Assembly (NCBI GenBank): GCA_030770535.1
Contig: JASVEC010000002.1
Span: forward strand, 434,001-498,000
Direction of reading: 5' to 3'
DNA length: 64,000 nucleotides
From: Batkoa obscura
Taxonomy: Eukaryota; Entomophthoromycota; Entomophthoromycetes; Entomophthorales; Batkoaceae
Under the pieces are notes generated by a model. It saw only the letters and a list, made by a program, of their open reading frames with translations. It was not told the origin of the DNA and ran no database searches. Both the position numbers and the translations under genes were made by a program. This document shows, one piece after another, positions 10,115 to 23,904 of the stretch (its first letter is position 1; each line of letters starts with the position of its first letter).

Positions 10115-11245
10115 ATGTTGAATTTTGCCATAGTTTTGGTTCAATTACTTTATGTAGCTGGTAACAATGAATGCTTCTCTCACAATGATAAGGTATATTC
10201 AATCAACAAGGATGGTATTGACAGTTATGAGATAAATAGTAACGGCCCATGGAACCAAGTCAAATCAATCGATAACATTCAATCTTTTGCTTTAAATAAT
10301 AATAATAATCAGTTGTTATTTATCACTGATAAATTAAATAGTATGGACCTTAGTAATTATGATGTTAAGGAACTTTCGAGTGTTCCTACTAATAATTTGA
10401 TGTTGAGTATGGATGAAGCTGATTCTATTTTATATGCTAAGAGTAACAGTAACAGCACTCTATACGATTATAAATTGAAAACCAAAGAGTTTAATGTATT
10501 AAATGAAAATAAAGATACTTCAACTGGAGGATTTCAGTATTATAATAATCAACTAGTTATGTTGGGTGGAATTGAACAAACGCTAAACGAAATTCAAATA
10601 TACGATATTACAAGTAAACAGTGGAAAAATCAAAAAATTCAAGGGGATTTACCATCATCACGTAAAAATTATGATCTTCAAGTAATTGATGACAAATTGT
10701 ATTTAATTGGTGGAAGGAATTCTAATAACCAAATGATTACTAACAAACTATGGGTATTAGACTTGAAAGAGTATACCTGGTCTTCAATTTCTTTGAATTC
10801 TATTAATCAACTGTTTAATAATAATGAAATTAAATGTCAACTAATTGTTAATAATGAATTTTATACTATCTCTAACAATAACCAAGCTATTAAATTAAAC
10901 TTACAACAAAACAGTAATCGAAGTTATATAACAAACGACAGTATCATTATATTAAGCAATAATACTAACAATGGTAAACCAGAGACTGATAAGACCAATT
11001 ATTATACAAATAAGATTTTGATTGCTCTAGCTATTGCTTTAGGTATGAATTGTTGTACAGTTGTTACTTTCTTTTTATATATTGAATTAACAAAGAAATT
11101 GGAAAAAATGTTACTTTCTTTTAAAAATAAAAACAGTAATGTTGATAATGCTTCTACCATTGAATCCATACGCTCAAGTTCCAAACCTTCATTTGAGTGG
11201 AAGGAATCTAAAAATAGCAATACCTTTAAATTGGCTATGAATTAG
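10115..11245 (+). CDS. Single-pass membrane protein with kelch-like propeller
   Basis: Intronless, 376 residues. It has a signal peptide (about 1-16), then a beta-rich region with kelch-type repeats. Two clear ones share the LVMLGG / LYLIGG strand and a downstream W (QIYDITSKQWKN; LWVLDLKEYTWSS). A transmembrane helix follows at about 298-322 (ILIALAIALG onward), then a short basic cytoplasmic tail of about 55 residues with Ser-rich end. Many Asn-X-Ser/Thr sites suggest glycosylation. Fungal proteins with this plan often act at the cell surface, but none is named here. The neighbouring upstream gene also encodes a predicted surface protein. Confidence 0.75.
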   Translation: MLNFAIVLVQLLYVAGNNECFSHNDKVYSINKDGIDSYEINSNGPWNQVKSIDNIQSFALNNNNNQLLFITDKLNSMDLSNYDVKELSSVPTNNLMLSMDEADSILYAKSNSNSTLYDYKLKTKEFNVLNENKDTSTGGFQYYNNQLVMLGGIEQTLNEIQIYDITSKQWKNQKIQGDLPSSRKNYDLQVIDDKLYLIGGRNSNNQMITNKLWVLDLKEYTWSSISLNSINQLFNNNEIKCQLIVNNEFYTISNNNQAIKLNLQQNSNRSYITNDSIIILSNNTNNGKPETDKTNYYTNKILIALAIALGMNCCTVVTFFLYIELTKKLEKMLLSFKNKNSNVDNASTIESIRSSSKPSFEWKESKNSNTFKLAMN

Positions 11246-12185
11246 TTATCATATCTATCTTCTATTATTTATATCATTTTTAATAAAAAATAAACAAATT
11301 CTTATTTTAATCGAGTTTATAGTTATTCACTATTTGAGAATGTATTTTTTTTAAGAACCTTACTAACAATCTTTCTGCTCAAATAGCGCTCAAAAAACGA
11401 AGTAATGAAACCAAAAAAACATCCCCATTTATTGTACTATGAGTTTAAATTTAATATTCAAAGATACAATTAGAGTATCTGTTACAAATGAAACGTATAA
11501 GTTTATTGCCCTATCCTTATTATTATTTATAAGATACTTCAAAGAGTATAAACATCTAAAAAAAATAGTACATAAAACACAAGCACTTCGATTTAGATAA
11601 TATTTGTAAATAAACTTTAGCTTTATTTATAAAATTAGTATATTCGGTCAAGTATAGTTTACTTGCTCAGAATGAATCTGAAATCATAAAGCGCCTTCCT
11701 CAAATATAGGTTTGAATCTCTTAACAAGTTAAATTTCATGATTTACTAAGTTAATCCTTTTCAAGATAGTTAAGTATGATTGGACTAAATGTTAAATTTT
11801 AAAAAGGAGCCTGTATATCAACCAATTGTACCAGCCATGGAGTGCTTTGTCAGGATAGGTTTGAATATTTGCCTAAAAATTTTCAAATTTTTTGAGTCAT
11901 AAAATGGCAACTATCAAAAGTAAGGAGATAAATAAAAATAAAGATATGATTATAGAAGAAGGTTATTTGAAATCAAATAAAAAAAGCTGTTTCTAAATGA
12001 AAGGTTAGCCAGTTTCAATAAGATTTAAAATTTCATTTGAAATTCTATTCGAAGAAAGTAATCGCACTGAATTTGACACCTCAGCAAAAAAACTTAGTCC
12101 AACAAAAAAATTGGTGGCTTCAAAAATTTCAAACTTTAATTCCAAGAAACCCATTTTTTTCACCTTTAATCAATATCCAAATAAA
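11246..12185. other. Intergenic, 0.9 kb, one hairpin repeat
   Basis: Holds repeat copy 5 and the promoter side of the FYVE-RING gene. No further features seen. Confidence 0.6.
11333..11429 (+). mobile_element. Short hairpin repeat (MITE-like), copy 5
   Basis: Carries CTTACTAACAATCTTTCTGC, CAAATAGCGCTCAAAAAACG and ends AAAAAAACATCCCCATTT. It sits about 90 bp after the kelch-like stop codon. Confidence 0.7.
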
Positions 12186-13714
12186 ATGGACTTTTCATCC
12201 AGTACAGCTACCGAGTCGCCCGCATGTCCATTATGTCAAAAATCATTCAACCTATTTCGTTCAAAAAATCATTGCAATTTATGCAATCAAGACTTTTGTT
12301 CTTCTTGCCGACATAAGACGAATTTTTTAATAAGTCAATTAAATTCAAAATCTGCTTGTAAAGTTTGTGCTATCGTTTGTTTGGGTAAGATATTAACTTT
12401 TAATGTATAATTTATGTCTAAACAATAGCCGACATTTTCCTTCTTTAGTACCTCAATTAGATTCTACTCAAATCACCAAATTACCTATTAAATTAAGCAT
12501 GGGGATTCTAAAAGCATACGACTTACCAAAGAATCAATTTTTAGAACGAAAAGACATAGTATTAGCAATTATAAACAAAACAAAATTTACACAAGATACT
12601 ATAAGATTATATAGAAATAACTGGAATGTTATTGAAAAGGAAATCATTGTTTGGAAAAATTTATTACCTCAGATAAGCAATGCATTGGAAAGTGGGTTTA
12701 AAGAGAGTGAGAGTAGAAATGGGAATGTGAGAATAGAAAGGAATAGTAGCGGGAATGGTAATATTGGGAATACGAGTACGAGTGGAAGTAGTAATCAGCA
12801 AAATTCATCAGCCGAGATACCTTCCTTTGGCTTGGATGGTTTGTCTGAAATATTTAATGGTTTACCATTTGGTAATAATAATAACAATAGTACAAATCAA
12901 ACACAACACAACAATAATTATAACTATAGCACAAATAATAACCCAGTGAATTTTAATCCCATTCAAGAATTTTTTCATGGTTTAAATACGACTTTTAATG
13001 GTAATGATACTAATCAACAACAACAAGCTCAATATACTTCTAGTACTACTCAAACAAATGCTAATTATAATAATCGTCCAAATATGAGTAATAATACACA
13101 ATCAGCAGCTGGAAATGGTTTAAATCAGCAACAAAATAATACTCAACCAAGGCCACAACCAAGTGGTACCAATATTAATATAAATCATCAAATGAACCAT
13201 CCATCATCACAAAATAAAGAAACAGCAAATACAAGTAAGTGATGTTTTATTATCTATAATAATTTAAAACTAATATAATAATACATTAGAGCAAATATTA
13301 GAAAATTTAATTAAATCAGAAGATTATGAAGATAAAGTGAAAAAATTGCCTGTTAAACAATTAAAACAAATACTAAAAGAGAATTTAATTAATTTTGAGA
13401 TGATATTAGAAAAGAAGGAATTAATTAATAAAGTAAATTACTTAATCCACTCCACAAAACAACAATCTACTCAAAGCGTCACCAACAATGAAATTAGTAA
13501 CCCTAAATTGGAAGAACATGGATTAGAAGATAACTTTTTGTCAGATGAAAATTTATGCAAAATATGTTATGAAAATTCCATTAATTGTGTATTGTTAGAT
13601 TGTGGTCATTCAATTGCATGTGTTGAATGTGGTAAAGAATTATTAAAAAACTTATTACCTTGTCCAATTTGTAGAGCGGATATATCAAAAGTTATTCGAA
13701 TTTATAAATCTTAA
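12186..13714 (+). CDS. FYVE-RING E3 ubiquitin ligase, RNF34/RFFL-like
   Basis: Three exons (12186-12384, 12449-13234, 13290-13714) give 469 residues. Residues ~14-65 form a FYVE-type zinc finger (CPLC, CNLC, CSSC, CKVC). Next is a SAP-like helix pair (~75-105). A long Asn/Gln-rich linker follows, then a second SAP-like helix pair at the start of exon 3. The C-terminus is a C3HC4 RING (CKIC, CGH, CVEC, CPIC) ending in VIRIYKS. This order matches animal RNF34/RFFL (CARP) ligases. The N-terminal intron must use the acceptor at 12448; an earlier AG gives a stop. The FYVE in CARP proteins is atypical and binds membranes by other means, so PI3P binding should not be assumed. Confidence 0.85.
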
Positions 13715-13843
13715 AATTAATATGAAGTTATTATTAATCAAGATTATTGAAATGACTGAATTTAGATTGATTAATATTAGTGATAATAATTAGGAAGATA
13801 ATAATAATATGATAGTTTAATGATTTTTTATTTTTTATTTTCA

Positions 13844-15346
13844 TTATACCATTTTTTCAGCTAATTTAGATTCGTCGATTTGACCTTTAATTACATAATT
13901 TAAATTGGAATTCGCTACAGGTGGGGAACTAGAATATGTTTTTCTTCTATTTAAATAAAAAATATCAATATCAATGAATTATATCTTACTGTTTTACTTA
14001 ATAATATTAATACTCGACTTACTTTTCCATTGAACCTCTTGATGGCCAAGTTGGAAACATACTTGGATCCTTTGGCGTTGGAGCTTCTCTATTATTGTTT
14101 TATAATTAAAAATTATTGTTAATATACATATTATCATCAAATTTACTTAAAATAAGGGTGGTTTAAAGCTTCCTCAGCAGTGATGCGTTGTTCTGGATCA
14201 TAGCATAATAGACAATTTAATAAATCCATCCCATTTTTAGTTAAGTATTGGAATTTGCTACGTAATTGATTGTAACTAAATAAAATAAACATGTCAATAA
14301 AAATAAATACGAGTATATCATATGTAAATGCTATGTAGTAATATTTAATAATTCTAACTTACGGATATTTTTTAAATTGAAATTTCTGAGCATATGGTAA
14401 ATTCATATAATTGGGCCAATTATCTCGAGTTGGTGAGCCTAATAGTTTAAAAATCTATAATGTTTATATTAATAATTGCCTCAATAAAATAATAATAACA
14501 AATTATACTATGTTAAATAATATTGGATAATTACTTACTCTACCAATTTGATCAATTTCTCCTTCACCTGGAAATAAAGGTTCATTTAATATTAATTCAC
14601 CAAAAATACAGCCGATAGACCACATATCGATAGCTTTTGTATATTTTGTTTCTCCCAATAATAACTCTGGAGCTCTAATAATAATTAAGGAAAAATCATC
14701 AATATCAACTATAGTATAATATATAAAAACAAACTAGACTTACCTATACCATAATGTTACTACTAATTGTGTCATTTGATTAATAGGTTCTCCATATTTT
14801 CTAGCGAGACCAAAATCCGCAACTTTGATTTCTCCACGGTTTGATAGTAACAAGTTACTAGTTTTTAAATCTCGATGCAATAACCAATTATCATGTAATA
14901 ATTTAATAGCTGACAATAATTGTAACATAATAGTTTTAACTTCGGATTGTAAAAAGGGGTTAGGCATATCTTTCATCAATGCTTTTAAATCATGTTCAAT
15001 GAAATCCATAACAATGTAGATACTATTTAATTGGAATTATGTCAATTATAAAATTACTATTTTAAATATATAACAGAACTTACTCATCCAACCTTTTACC
15101 AACGACGATTTCTCGAACATTAACGATATTTGGATGCTTTGCAATTAACAGCGCTTGTATTTCCCTTAACGAAGTTATTGGAAACCCTTGTTTTTCATTT
15201 TCTAATTTTAACCTTTTTAAAGCTACTATATCCCCACTAGCTAGTTCTCTGGCTCTATATACAACTCCATAAGTTCCTTCATCAATTCGATTTAATTTTT
15301 CATAATTATTGATACTTCGACAGCCACTAATAATTGGGGCATCCAT
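13844..15346 (-). CDS. CDK11: Cyclin-dependent kinase CDK11 (PITSLRE kinase)
   Basis: Seven exons (15346-15084, 15022-14744, 14674-14539, 14454-14363, 14275-14147, 14088-14023, 13946-13844) give 355 residues. All kinase motifs are intact: glycine loop DEGTYGVVY, Lys44, the name-giving PITSLRE at ~56-62, HRDLKTSN with Asp139, DFGLARKYG and the T-loop [12 protein letters not shown] with Thr177. The C-terminal [10 protein letters not shown] segment is typical of CDK11. Known roles are in transcription and pre-mRNA splicing with cyclin L. The protein is essentially a bare kinase: the long charged N-terminal region of animal CDK11 is absent, resembling the short p58 form. It is divergent from the C2-protein gene. 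Confidence 0.93.
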
Positions 15347-15618
15347 TCTGTTAAGGTATATTGGCGTTTAAATAAATAAAAATTTTTAGTATTTGGAGAG
15401 TTAAAATACAATCTATAAATGGTAATAAATTATCAAATTATCAAACTTTAAAATTAGTTAATTGTTGGCGCCAATAAAATTCTTGAAATTATTCATAAAA
15501 GCGTGATTTTAATAGATTTTAAGAGAACAATAAGTGGGTTAATAAAACTCATTGAATTCAATTTAATCTTTTTTTGATCTTTTTTATTCATTTTAATCCT
15601 ATAACCCTTAATAATTCA

Positions 15619-17433
15619 ATGGTGAAACTTAAAAGAGCGGAGGAAATAGGGGAATTAGAAATCTGTGCACGAACGGCACGAAATTTATCTCAAAAAGTAT
15701 TAGTAGGTAAACAAAGTCCATTTGTACAATTTAATTTAGATTCCGTTATCAAACAAACGGTAAGTGATAAGAGAGGAGGAAGAAATCCCCAATGGTCGGA
15801 CACCATAATATTTCCCATATTAAAAGATCAAGATAAGATATTAGTCACTATTTATAACAGGAAATCCAAAGTACAGTCGGATTATATTGGTGAAGTAAGT
15901 ATTGATTTATTACCAATATTAAAAGAAGGTGAAAAAGATGCCTGGTTTCCGTTAAAAGATCGAGATGATTATGCAGGGGATGTTTATATTGAATTTACTT
16001 ATTATAAAAAAGGAGAACCAAGGGATAGAAATAAAGTTAATGTTACTAGTATTAATGAAATTGAAGAAGGTTTATCAATATTACAACTAAAAAACATACG
16101 TCAAGATCCAAAATTAAATAGTATGGAGTTACCTAAAGATAGATCAATTAACAAAAATACAATGTTAAACGTGCCTAATAACAATCAAGTATTACGAAAA
16201 AATACTAATTCAAGTCAGCTTAGTTTTAATAGTGAAAATAATGATACCACTCCTACTTTAGCCAATGAAAACGATTTAGTAGATATATTAGATGAAATAC
16301 GTTCCTTAGTAGATTATCCCTATCAACTACCTGCCCAAGAAGCACCTTTAGGGCCTGGAGCTTTACCACCCATGCGACGTAAACCATTACCCAAACCACC
16401 TAATTCCAATCGTAGTTCTAATAGTCAATTATTAACACCCAATAGTAATAATCTTAGTCAAAATGATTTATTATTAAATAACAATACACAATCTCCGACT
16501 ATTATAGAACATCAGTTACAACAGGAAATGGAATTTAATAACAATCATATTCCTATCTTAAATACTAATAATAATCAATATAGTGTAGCTCATTTTTATC
16601 AACAAAATAATAGTAACTCAAATTTAACCCGTACCCCATCTCCAGCTCCCTCTTCACAAATATCCGAATTGGTATTAGGTGATGCAATGAATTATCAACG
16701 GTATCTTTCATTAACTGGAAGTAATTCAACCGCCTCTTTAACCCGACGTGGTTCTTTAGATAGTATAAAAACTGGAACTACAATGGAAGACTATTTAGAT
16801 CATGATCCCACTGTAGAAATTAAATTTAATAATAGTAAAATACCATCCATAAAAAGAAGGCCTTTAGAAGCACCTTCAATATTACAATCTCAAAATTTTT
16901 ATAATCAACGTGTACCTTATCCAGAAGATGTACGTGGTAGACCTTTAATGTATTATCAACAACATCAGCAACAGCAACATCAGCAACAATTACTTTCACT
17001 ACAACAGATGAATATGGTTCCTGTTCCTGTTCCTTTAGTTAATAATGATAATACTCAGTTAACTAAACCCTTACCTCAATTAAGACCAATACCTTATCCT
17101 CCACCATCTCAACACCATACAATGATACCTCCACCATCAGCACATCCATCACATCCACATCATCACTTATCTCCTTACACTACAAATTTACATTATCCAC
17201 AAAGACCAATGTATCATCCACCAACTATGATGGAATATCCACCATCTAGATTTATACAACAACCTATTACTAATGGAGTAGGAGAATATTCTCCTGCTCC
17301 TAGACCTATGTTTTATTCTCCAAGAGCATTACCACCGCCTATTGTTTCACCTTTAATTAGACCACACGTAACACAAAGACAATTACCTAATCCTTATACT
17401 AATCAACCTAGGAGAGGTTCATTGGTAGATTAA
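15619..17433 (+). CDS. C2-domain protein, Inn1/Fic1 ingression type
   Basis: Single exon, 604 residues from the ATG at 15619; the frame stays open a little upstream but with no ATG. An N-terminal C2 domain (about 9-125) includes GELEICARTARNL, GKQSPFVQF, NPQWSDTI and YIGEVSIDL. The rest is low-complexity: Asn-rich, Gln/His runs, and many proline motifs (LPPMRRKPLPKPP, RPIPYPPP, PPPSAHP) suited to SH3 binding. This plan matches fungal Inn1/Fic1, which link septum synthesis to ring constriction by binding SH3 domains of Hof1/Cyk3-type proteins. The cytokinesis role is inferred from architecture. The C2 calcium ligands look incomplete, as in Inn1. Confidence 0.72.
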   Translation: MVKLKRAEEIGELEICARTARNLSQKVLVGKQSPFVQFNLDSVIKQTVSDKRGGRNPQWSDTIIFPILKDQDKILVTIYNRKSKVQSDYIGEVSIDLLPILKEGEKDAWFPLKDRDDYAGDVYIEFTYYKKGEPRDRNKVNVTSINEIEEGLSILQLKNIRQDPKLNSMELPKDRSINKNTMLNVPNNNQVLRKNTNSSQLSFNSENNDTTPTLANENDLVDILDEIRSLVDYPYQLPAQEAPLGPGALPPMRRKPLPKPPNSNRSSNSQLLTPNSNNLSQNDLLLNNNTQSPTIIEHQLQQEMEFNNNHIPILNTNNNQYSVAHFYQQNNSNSNLTRTPSPAPSSQISELVLGDAMNYQRYLSLTGSNSTASLTRRGSLDSIKTGTTMEDYLDHDPTVEIKFNNSKIPSIKRRPLEAPSILQSQNFYNQRVPYPEDVRGRPLMYYQQHQQQQHQQQLLSLQQMNMVPVPVPLVNNDNTQLTKPLPQLRPIPYPPPSQHHTMIPPPSAHPSHPHHHLSPYTTNLHYPQRPMYHPPTMMEYPPSRFIQQPITNGVGEYSPAPRPMFYSPRALPPPIVSPLIRPHVTQRQLPNPYTNQPRRGSLVD

Positions 17434-17631
17434 TTAAGTTTAAGTTTTTGAATTCTTTTGAACATTAAAGTCGTTAATGTGTTTGTTTTTATAAAATTTA
17501 AAATATTTTTTACAAGTTAATTTTTTAAATAATAACAATAAAATAATTTAATAATCCGTTTTAAAATAAAATCTCTTAAATTTTAATAACCTTTCAAAAA
17601 AAATATTTCTCTTTCGTTTAACTCTTTTTTT

Positions 17632-19665
<2,034 letters not shown>

Positions 19666-19947
19666 CTTTTTGCTATCAAATTTTCTTTTATCTGATTTTC
19701 TTTTTTATTACAATATTGATAAAAATATTCAATTTTTATAACTTGAATTTTGAGTTTGAATTTCCAAACCAACTTTAAAGTGGCTAAATCATAAAATGTT
19801 GGTACTTAAACCAAGCATTTCATTTGTCAAAAAACATCTCAGTGACTTAATAGTAAATTTTGAAATAAAAAAACATTAAAAAACATAATAAAACCCAATA
19901 AATACATCCAACATAATATTTTAATGATTCAATTCATCCCCATTTTT

Positions 19948-22022
19948 TTACGCTGTACCCCAATATCTTACTCTAGCATCATCTGAACAAGTCACGAACG
20001 CATCATCTGTTGGACTAGCTACTACTTTTTGAATCGGCTGTGGATTATTAAATGGTTGAGCTGGATAGCCAGCTACTTTTTTTCCCGATTTAGTACACCA
20101 GCCAACAATACCATGACCAGGCTCTCCAGTCACTGCTAATACATGGTTTTCATCTCTTGTGAAACAAGCATTAGCTAACCACTATATAAAATATAAAAAT
20201 ATTAATATTAATTGTTATTATTATTAAATAAAAACTTACTGGTGTATGAGCACCTAAATACTCCATTACTTGTTTGCCCATTTTTAAATCCCAACATCTA
20301 ACAATAGAATCTAAACCATAAGATAATAAATAATTATTATTTTTAGATATTTGAATAGAGGCAATAGGAGTGGATGAATGGGCTTTTGGTAAGGATTTTA
20401 CTAAAGTTCCACTAACCCCATCCCATATTTTAATATCTCCATCTAAGGAAGAAGTGATGATTGTTTTTCCATCAGGAGAATAGCGTACTTGTGTCAATCC
20501 TTGTGTATGATGTTGAGAACTATTAGGAGTGTAACTTTGAAAAGTACGGATATCATAAATACGTAATTTTTCACTTTCAGTAGCTGATAGAATTATTATA
20601 TTTAATATGTATTAGATTCCTTATAATATTAATTTACCTAAAGCTAAAAAATCACCCGATGGATGAAAGCTTAAGGATTTAATTGGGTATGAGTCCTATT
20701 TTTATTAATTTTATTTTATTGTTTCTTATTAATTTACCTGTAAATAACGAAACGCCTTTTTAACTTGAGGTTTGGATAAATCAAATAATTTAACACAACA
20801 ATCTTCCGATGCTGATGCTAGTACTTGTCCATTGGGATGAAAGGCTAATTCATTAATAGGCTATTAAAATTAATATTAAGATTAATATTAAGGTTAATAT
20901 ATTATTATTATATATTCAATTTTTATTACCCCAATATGATCATACAATGCCTTAACTACTGGTTTTTCTTCTTCAGACCTTTTTTTGATTTTTGCTACCT
21001 CTAATACTTTTAAAGAACAATCAGCGGATCCTGTTGCTAACCAAATACCTTTAAAATTATATATTAATAAATGAGATATTAAAAAAATAGTTTAGTTTGT
21101 TCTACCATCTGGTGAAAAAGCAGCTGTTCTAGCTTGCATTTTATGAGCTGTTGTAAACCACACTGTTAAAGAAGGTAATTCTGGGGATTCTAAAAGTATT
21201 AAATTAAGTTAGATAAAAATTTACTCATTTATTTCAGTAAAATAATAACTTACCAAATTCATCCATATCGTCATTAACATTGAAAGATAACCCATTTTCT
21301 TCATTATTAGTTGAATTCCCTTCATTATTTAAATTTAATAATTCTAGTTGATTGGTGTTATCATATAAATTAAGTCCTAAAAAATTGATATCTTCATTAA
21401 CATTAACTTCACTTTTTGGTACAGATAAATTAAAAAATTCTTCAATTCCATGTTTTTGATATAATTTTCCATATTTTATTAATTCCAATAAATCATCTTT
21501 TTTTTCTAATACTTTTTTTTCTGGTAATGGTACATCTATATTCATTTCAATCCCATTCGTTTTTGATTCATTTTCTTCTTCCACTATAATTTCTTCTTTA
21601 TTTTCTTTTTTACTTTCTTGTTCTTCTGCTTTTTCTAAAGCTATCTTTTCTTCTATTTGTTGGACTTCTTCTTTTTTTTGCTCATATTCTTCAAATTGTT
21701 TCTTATTAATCATTTCAATTACTGAATTGGCTAAATCTTCATGTCCATAGGATCCAAGTTGACTAGGAAAATAATTAATTTAAATGAAGTTTTATTCTCT
21801 TTTAGTATAACATAAATAATAATGTGATTTTTTATACTAAGTATAAATTATGTTAAACAAAAATTAAAATAATAAAAATGGGATTTAAAATCATTTAATT
21901 TTTCAGTCTTAATATTTAAATCTATTTATTTGGATTTCTTTGTTAATCTTTATAATAATATGTTACCTTGCTATCAAGTCCAACACCTCGATCTCCGTCA
22001 TTTCTTTTTCAATAATTTCCAT
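19948..22022 (-). CDS. CSTF1: Cleavage stimulation factor subunit 1 (CstF-50), WD40
   Basis: Eight exons (22022-21967, 21762-21254, 21189-21106, 21048-20930, 20860-20738, 20695-20638, 20583-20240, 20181-19948) give 508 residues. The short N-terminal helical part resembles the CstF-50 dimerisation domain. A Glu/Lys-rich linker follows (about 35-120). From ~190 on, WD40 repeats appear with CstF-50 signatures: [53 protein letters not shown] and a final [11 protein letters not shown]. CstF-50 works in mRNA 3' end cleavage and polyadenylation. The protein is longer than animal CSTF1 (about 431) because of the charged linker. The first intron, 204 nt, is the longest in the window. Confidence 0.92.
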
Positions 22023-22385
22023 CTTTTTGAAAATTTTAATTTTATTAAAAAAACTTTATTTTAAATTTTGAATTTCTGGAAATTTATAAACGACACTGAA
22101 TAAAATTTGAGAAAATATCGACTTTTACTTAAATGACGTTGTAAAAGATGGTATATTTTATTAAATAATACAATTCAAAGTAACTTAGAGCTCAAATAAA
22201 GGGAGAATAAAAGCTTATAAGTTTAAAAAATATTTAAAAACAAAAATTTATAAAAGAATACATTTTATTAACGAAAATAGCAATTAACATCCAAAACAAA
22301 GTAAACGTATCAACTCAAAGTAACCTTATTTTGTTCTTTGTATTAACCACTATGATATAAAAATGCCCAAATTCCCCTTTTGTAA
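22023..22385. other. Short intergenic spacer
   Basis: AT-rich. Presumably the promoter of CSTF1 and the 3' end of the SH3 gene. Nothing else seen. Confidence 0.5.
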
Positions 22386-23904
22386 TTATTTAAGTTCTAC
22401 ATAGTTGGCAGGAAACTAAAAAATTCCATTAATATCAATAATATAGTCATAAAATATACTTACATCCCCTTGTTTCCCATGAAGTTCCCCTTTCCACCAA
22501 TCATTTTGAGATTCTGTTTTTTTAATAATTGTAATAACATCTCCTCTGTTAAATGAAAGATCCTGTGCTTGATCACTATGATAGTCATATAAAGCCACTG
22601 CTGTTTCCTTTCTACCTGGTCGATTTGGAACAGGTGGTGGGGCTCTCTTTTCATTGGTTGGCAATTTAAAGCCACCAGGTGTATAAGATGGTACTGGATC
22701 ACTAGTTTCTTTTTCTGTTGGATTAGATCTACCATAGGTACTATTTGCTTCTGACAATGTAGATCGACCATAGGTACTTGTCTTTGTATAGCGACTACTT
22801 ACAGAACCACTGTGTGATAATGTAGTTTCATTATCATCATATCTGCTTTCCATGGCACTAGGTACAGCTGCTGCTCTAGAATTTAATGCTTGGTATAATA
22901 CACTAGCTTGTCCAGGTGCTTGTATTTTACCCGATAATAATTCTTTAGCTCTTACTGGTCGACCATAAAACTTAGAATTAGCATCTTTTCTTTCAACTAT
23001 TACAGAACCTTCAATGGATATACCTAATTTGTTATTAAATACTCTCGTCTTTTATTATAAATAAAGAATTCTATTTACCTGCGAATAATCCTTTAGATTT
23101 ACTAAAATATTATTTAATTAAATAAAAATAAAATAAAAAAATCAAATCTTACCTGTAAGAATAAATAGCAGCTAAATGAGCCACAGCACCACCAGCTTCA
23201 GCACTTCTGCCTAATGGACCAGCAGCAACTAGAAGATAATTAATCAACTTAATTATTGTAAAACAAAGACAAATATAGAAATTACTAGAAAGGTTACCAC
23301 CCAAAGTAACATTACCACCCTCTGAAAAAGCTTTAACTGCATCCGTTGTATTTAAAATAACCAAAAAATCAGTCAATTGGGCTCCGATTTGACCTCCGAC
23401 ACCCTAAACAATAAAGTGATATTAAAACTTAGCATTGAATAAAAGGTAAATAAAAATACTTACCACACCTGCTGTTCCGATACAAGATGGAGCTGACCAA
23501 GCTAATAATAGTATTTAATAATTAGTTAATTTATTCAAATCCATTTTATTTACTTCCATCGGGTAACCTAAAAAAACACTATCAAATCTCATATTAACTT
23601 ATAAATAAAAACAACTCTTACCTAGCTACAACGAGTCCAGAGCCTGCCCTTCCAGACCAAACGAAGCCAGCTTTAATAACAGTAAAAATAGCAAACCCTT
23701 TTGCTTTGGATAATATATTGGCAGGAACTACAGAATCTATTCCTCCTGCTACGGAAGGATCTAATAGAGGATTAAAAGAAAATTAGTTTGTAAAATTTGG
23801 GCAAATAAAGAAATATCAAACTTACCAATAAATTTATTTAAAATTTTAGCTGCTTTTGAACATTCACCAGCTAAATCGGTTGGAATTGGTGAGTTGATAC
23901 CCAT
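22386..23904 (-). CDS. LSB3: Ysc84/Lsb3-type SYLF-SH3 protein (SH3YL1 family)
   Basis: Nine exons give 358 residues (23904-23826, 23760-23622, 23567-23554, 23501-23464, 23403-23286, 23228-23153, 23101-23079, 23023-22464, 22415-22386). The N-terminal SYLF domain (to about residue 215) is clear: IPTDLAGECSKAAKIL, AKGFAIFTVIKAGFVWSGRAG, GVGGQIGAQLTDF and SIAAGPLGRSAEAGG. A Ser/Thr- and Pro-rich linker contains PPPVPNRPG. The C-terminal SH3 (about 300-358) has ALYDY, WWKGEL and ends FPANYVELK. Relatives bind phosphoinositides and actin at endocytic patches together with Las17. Two exons are tiny: 14 nt and 23 nt. Both keep the frame, and the peptide they encode matches the family. Confidence 0.94.

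Noticed and set aside
19900-19960. CATCCCC motif resembling a repeat terminus
   Set aside because: It lies in the CSTF1 3' end and coding region; the rest of the element is absent.
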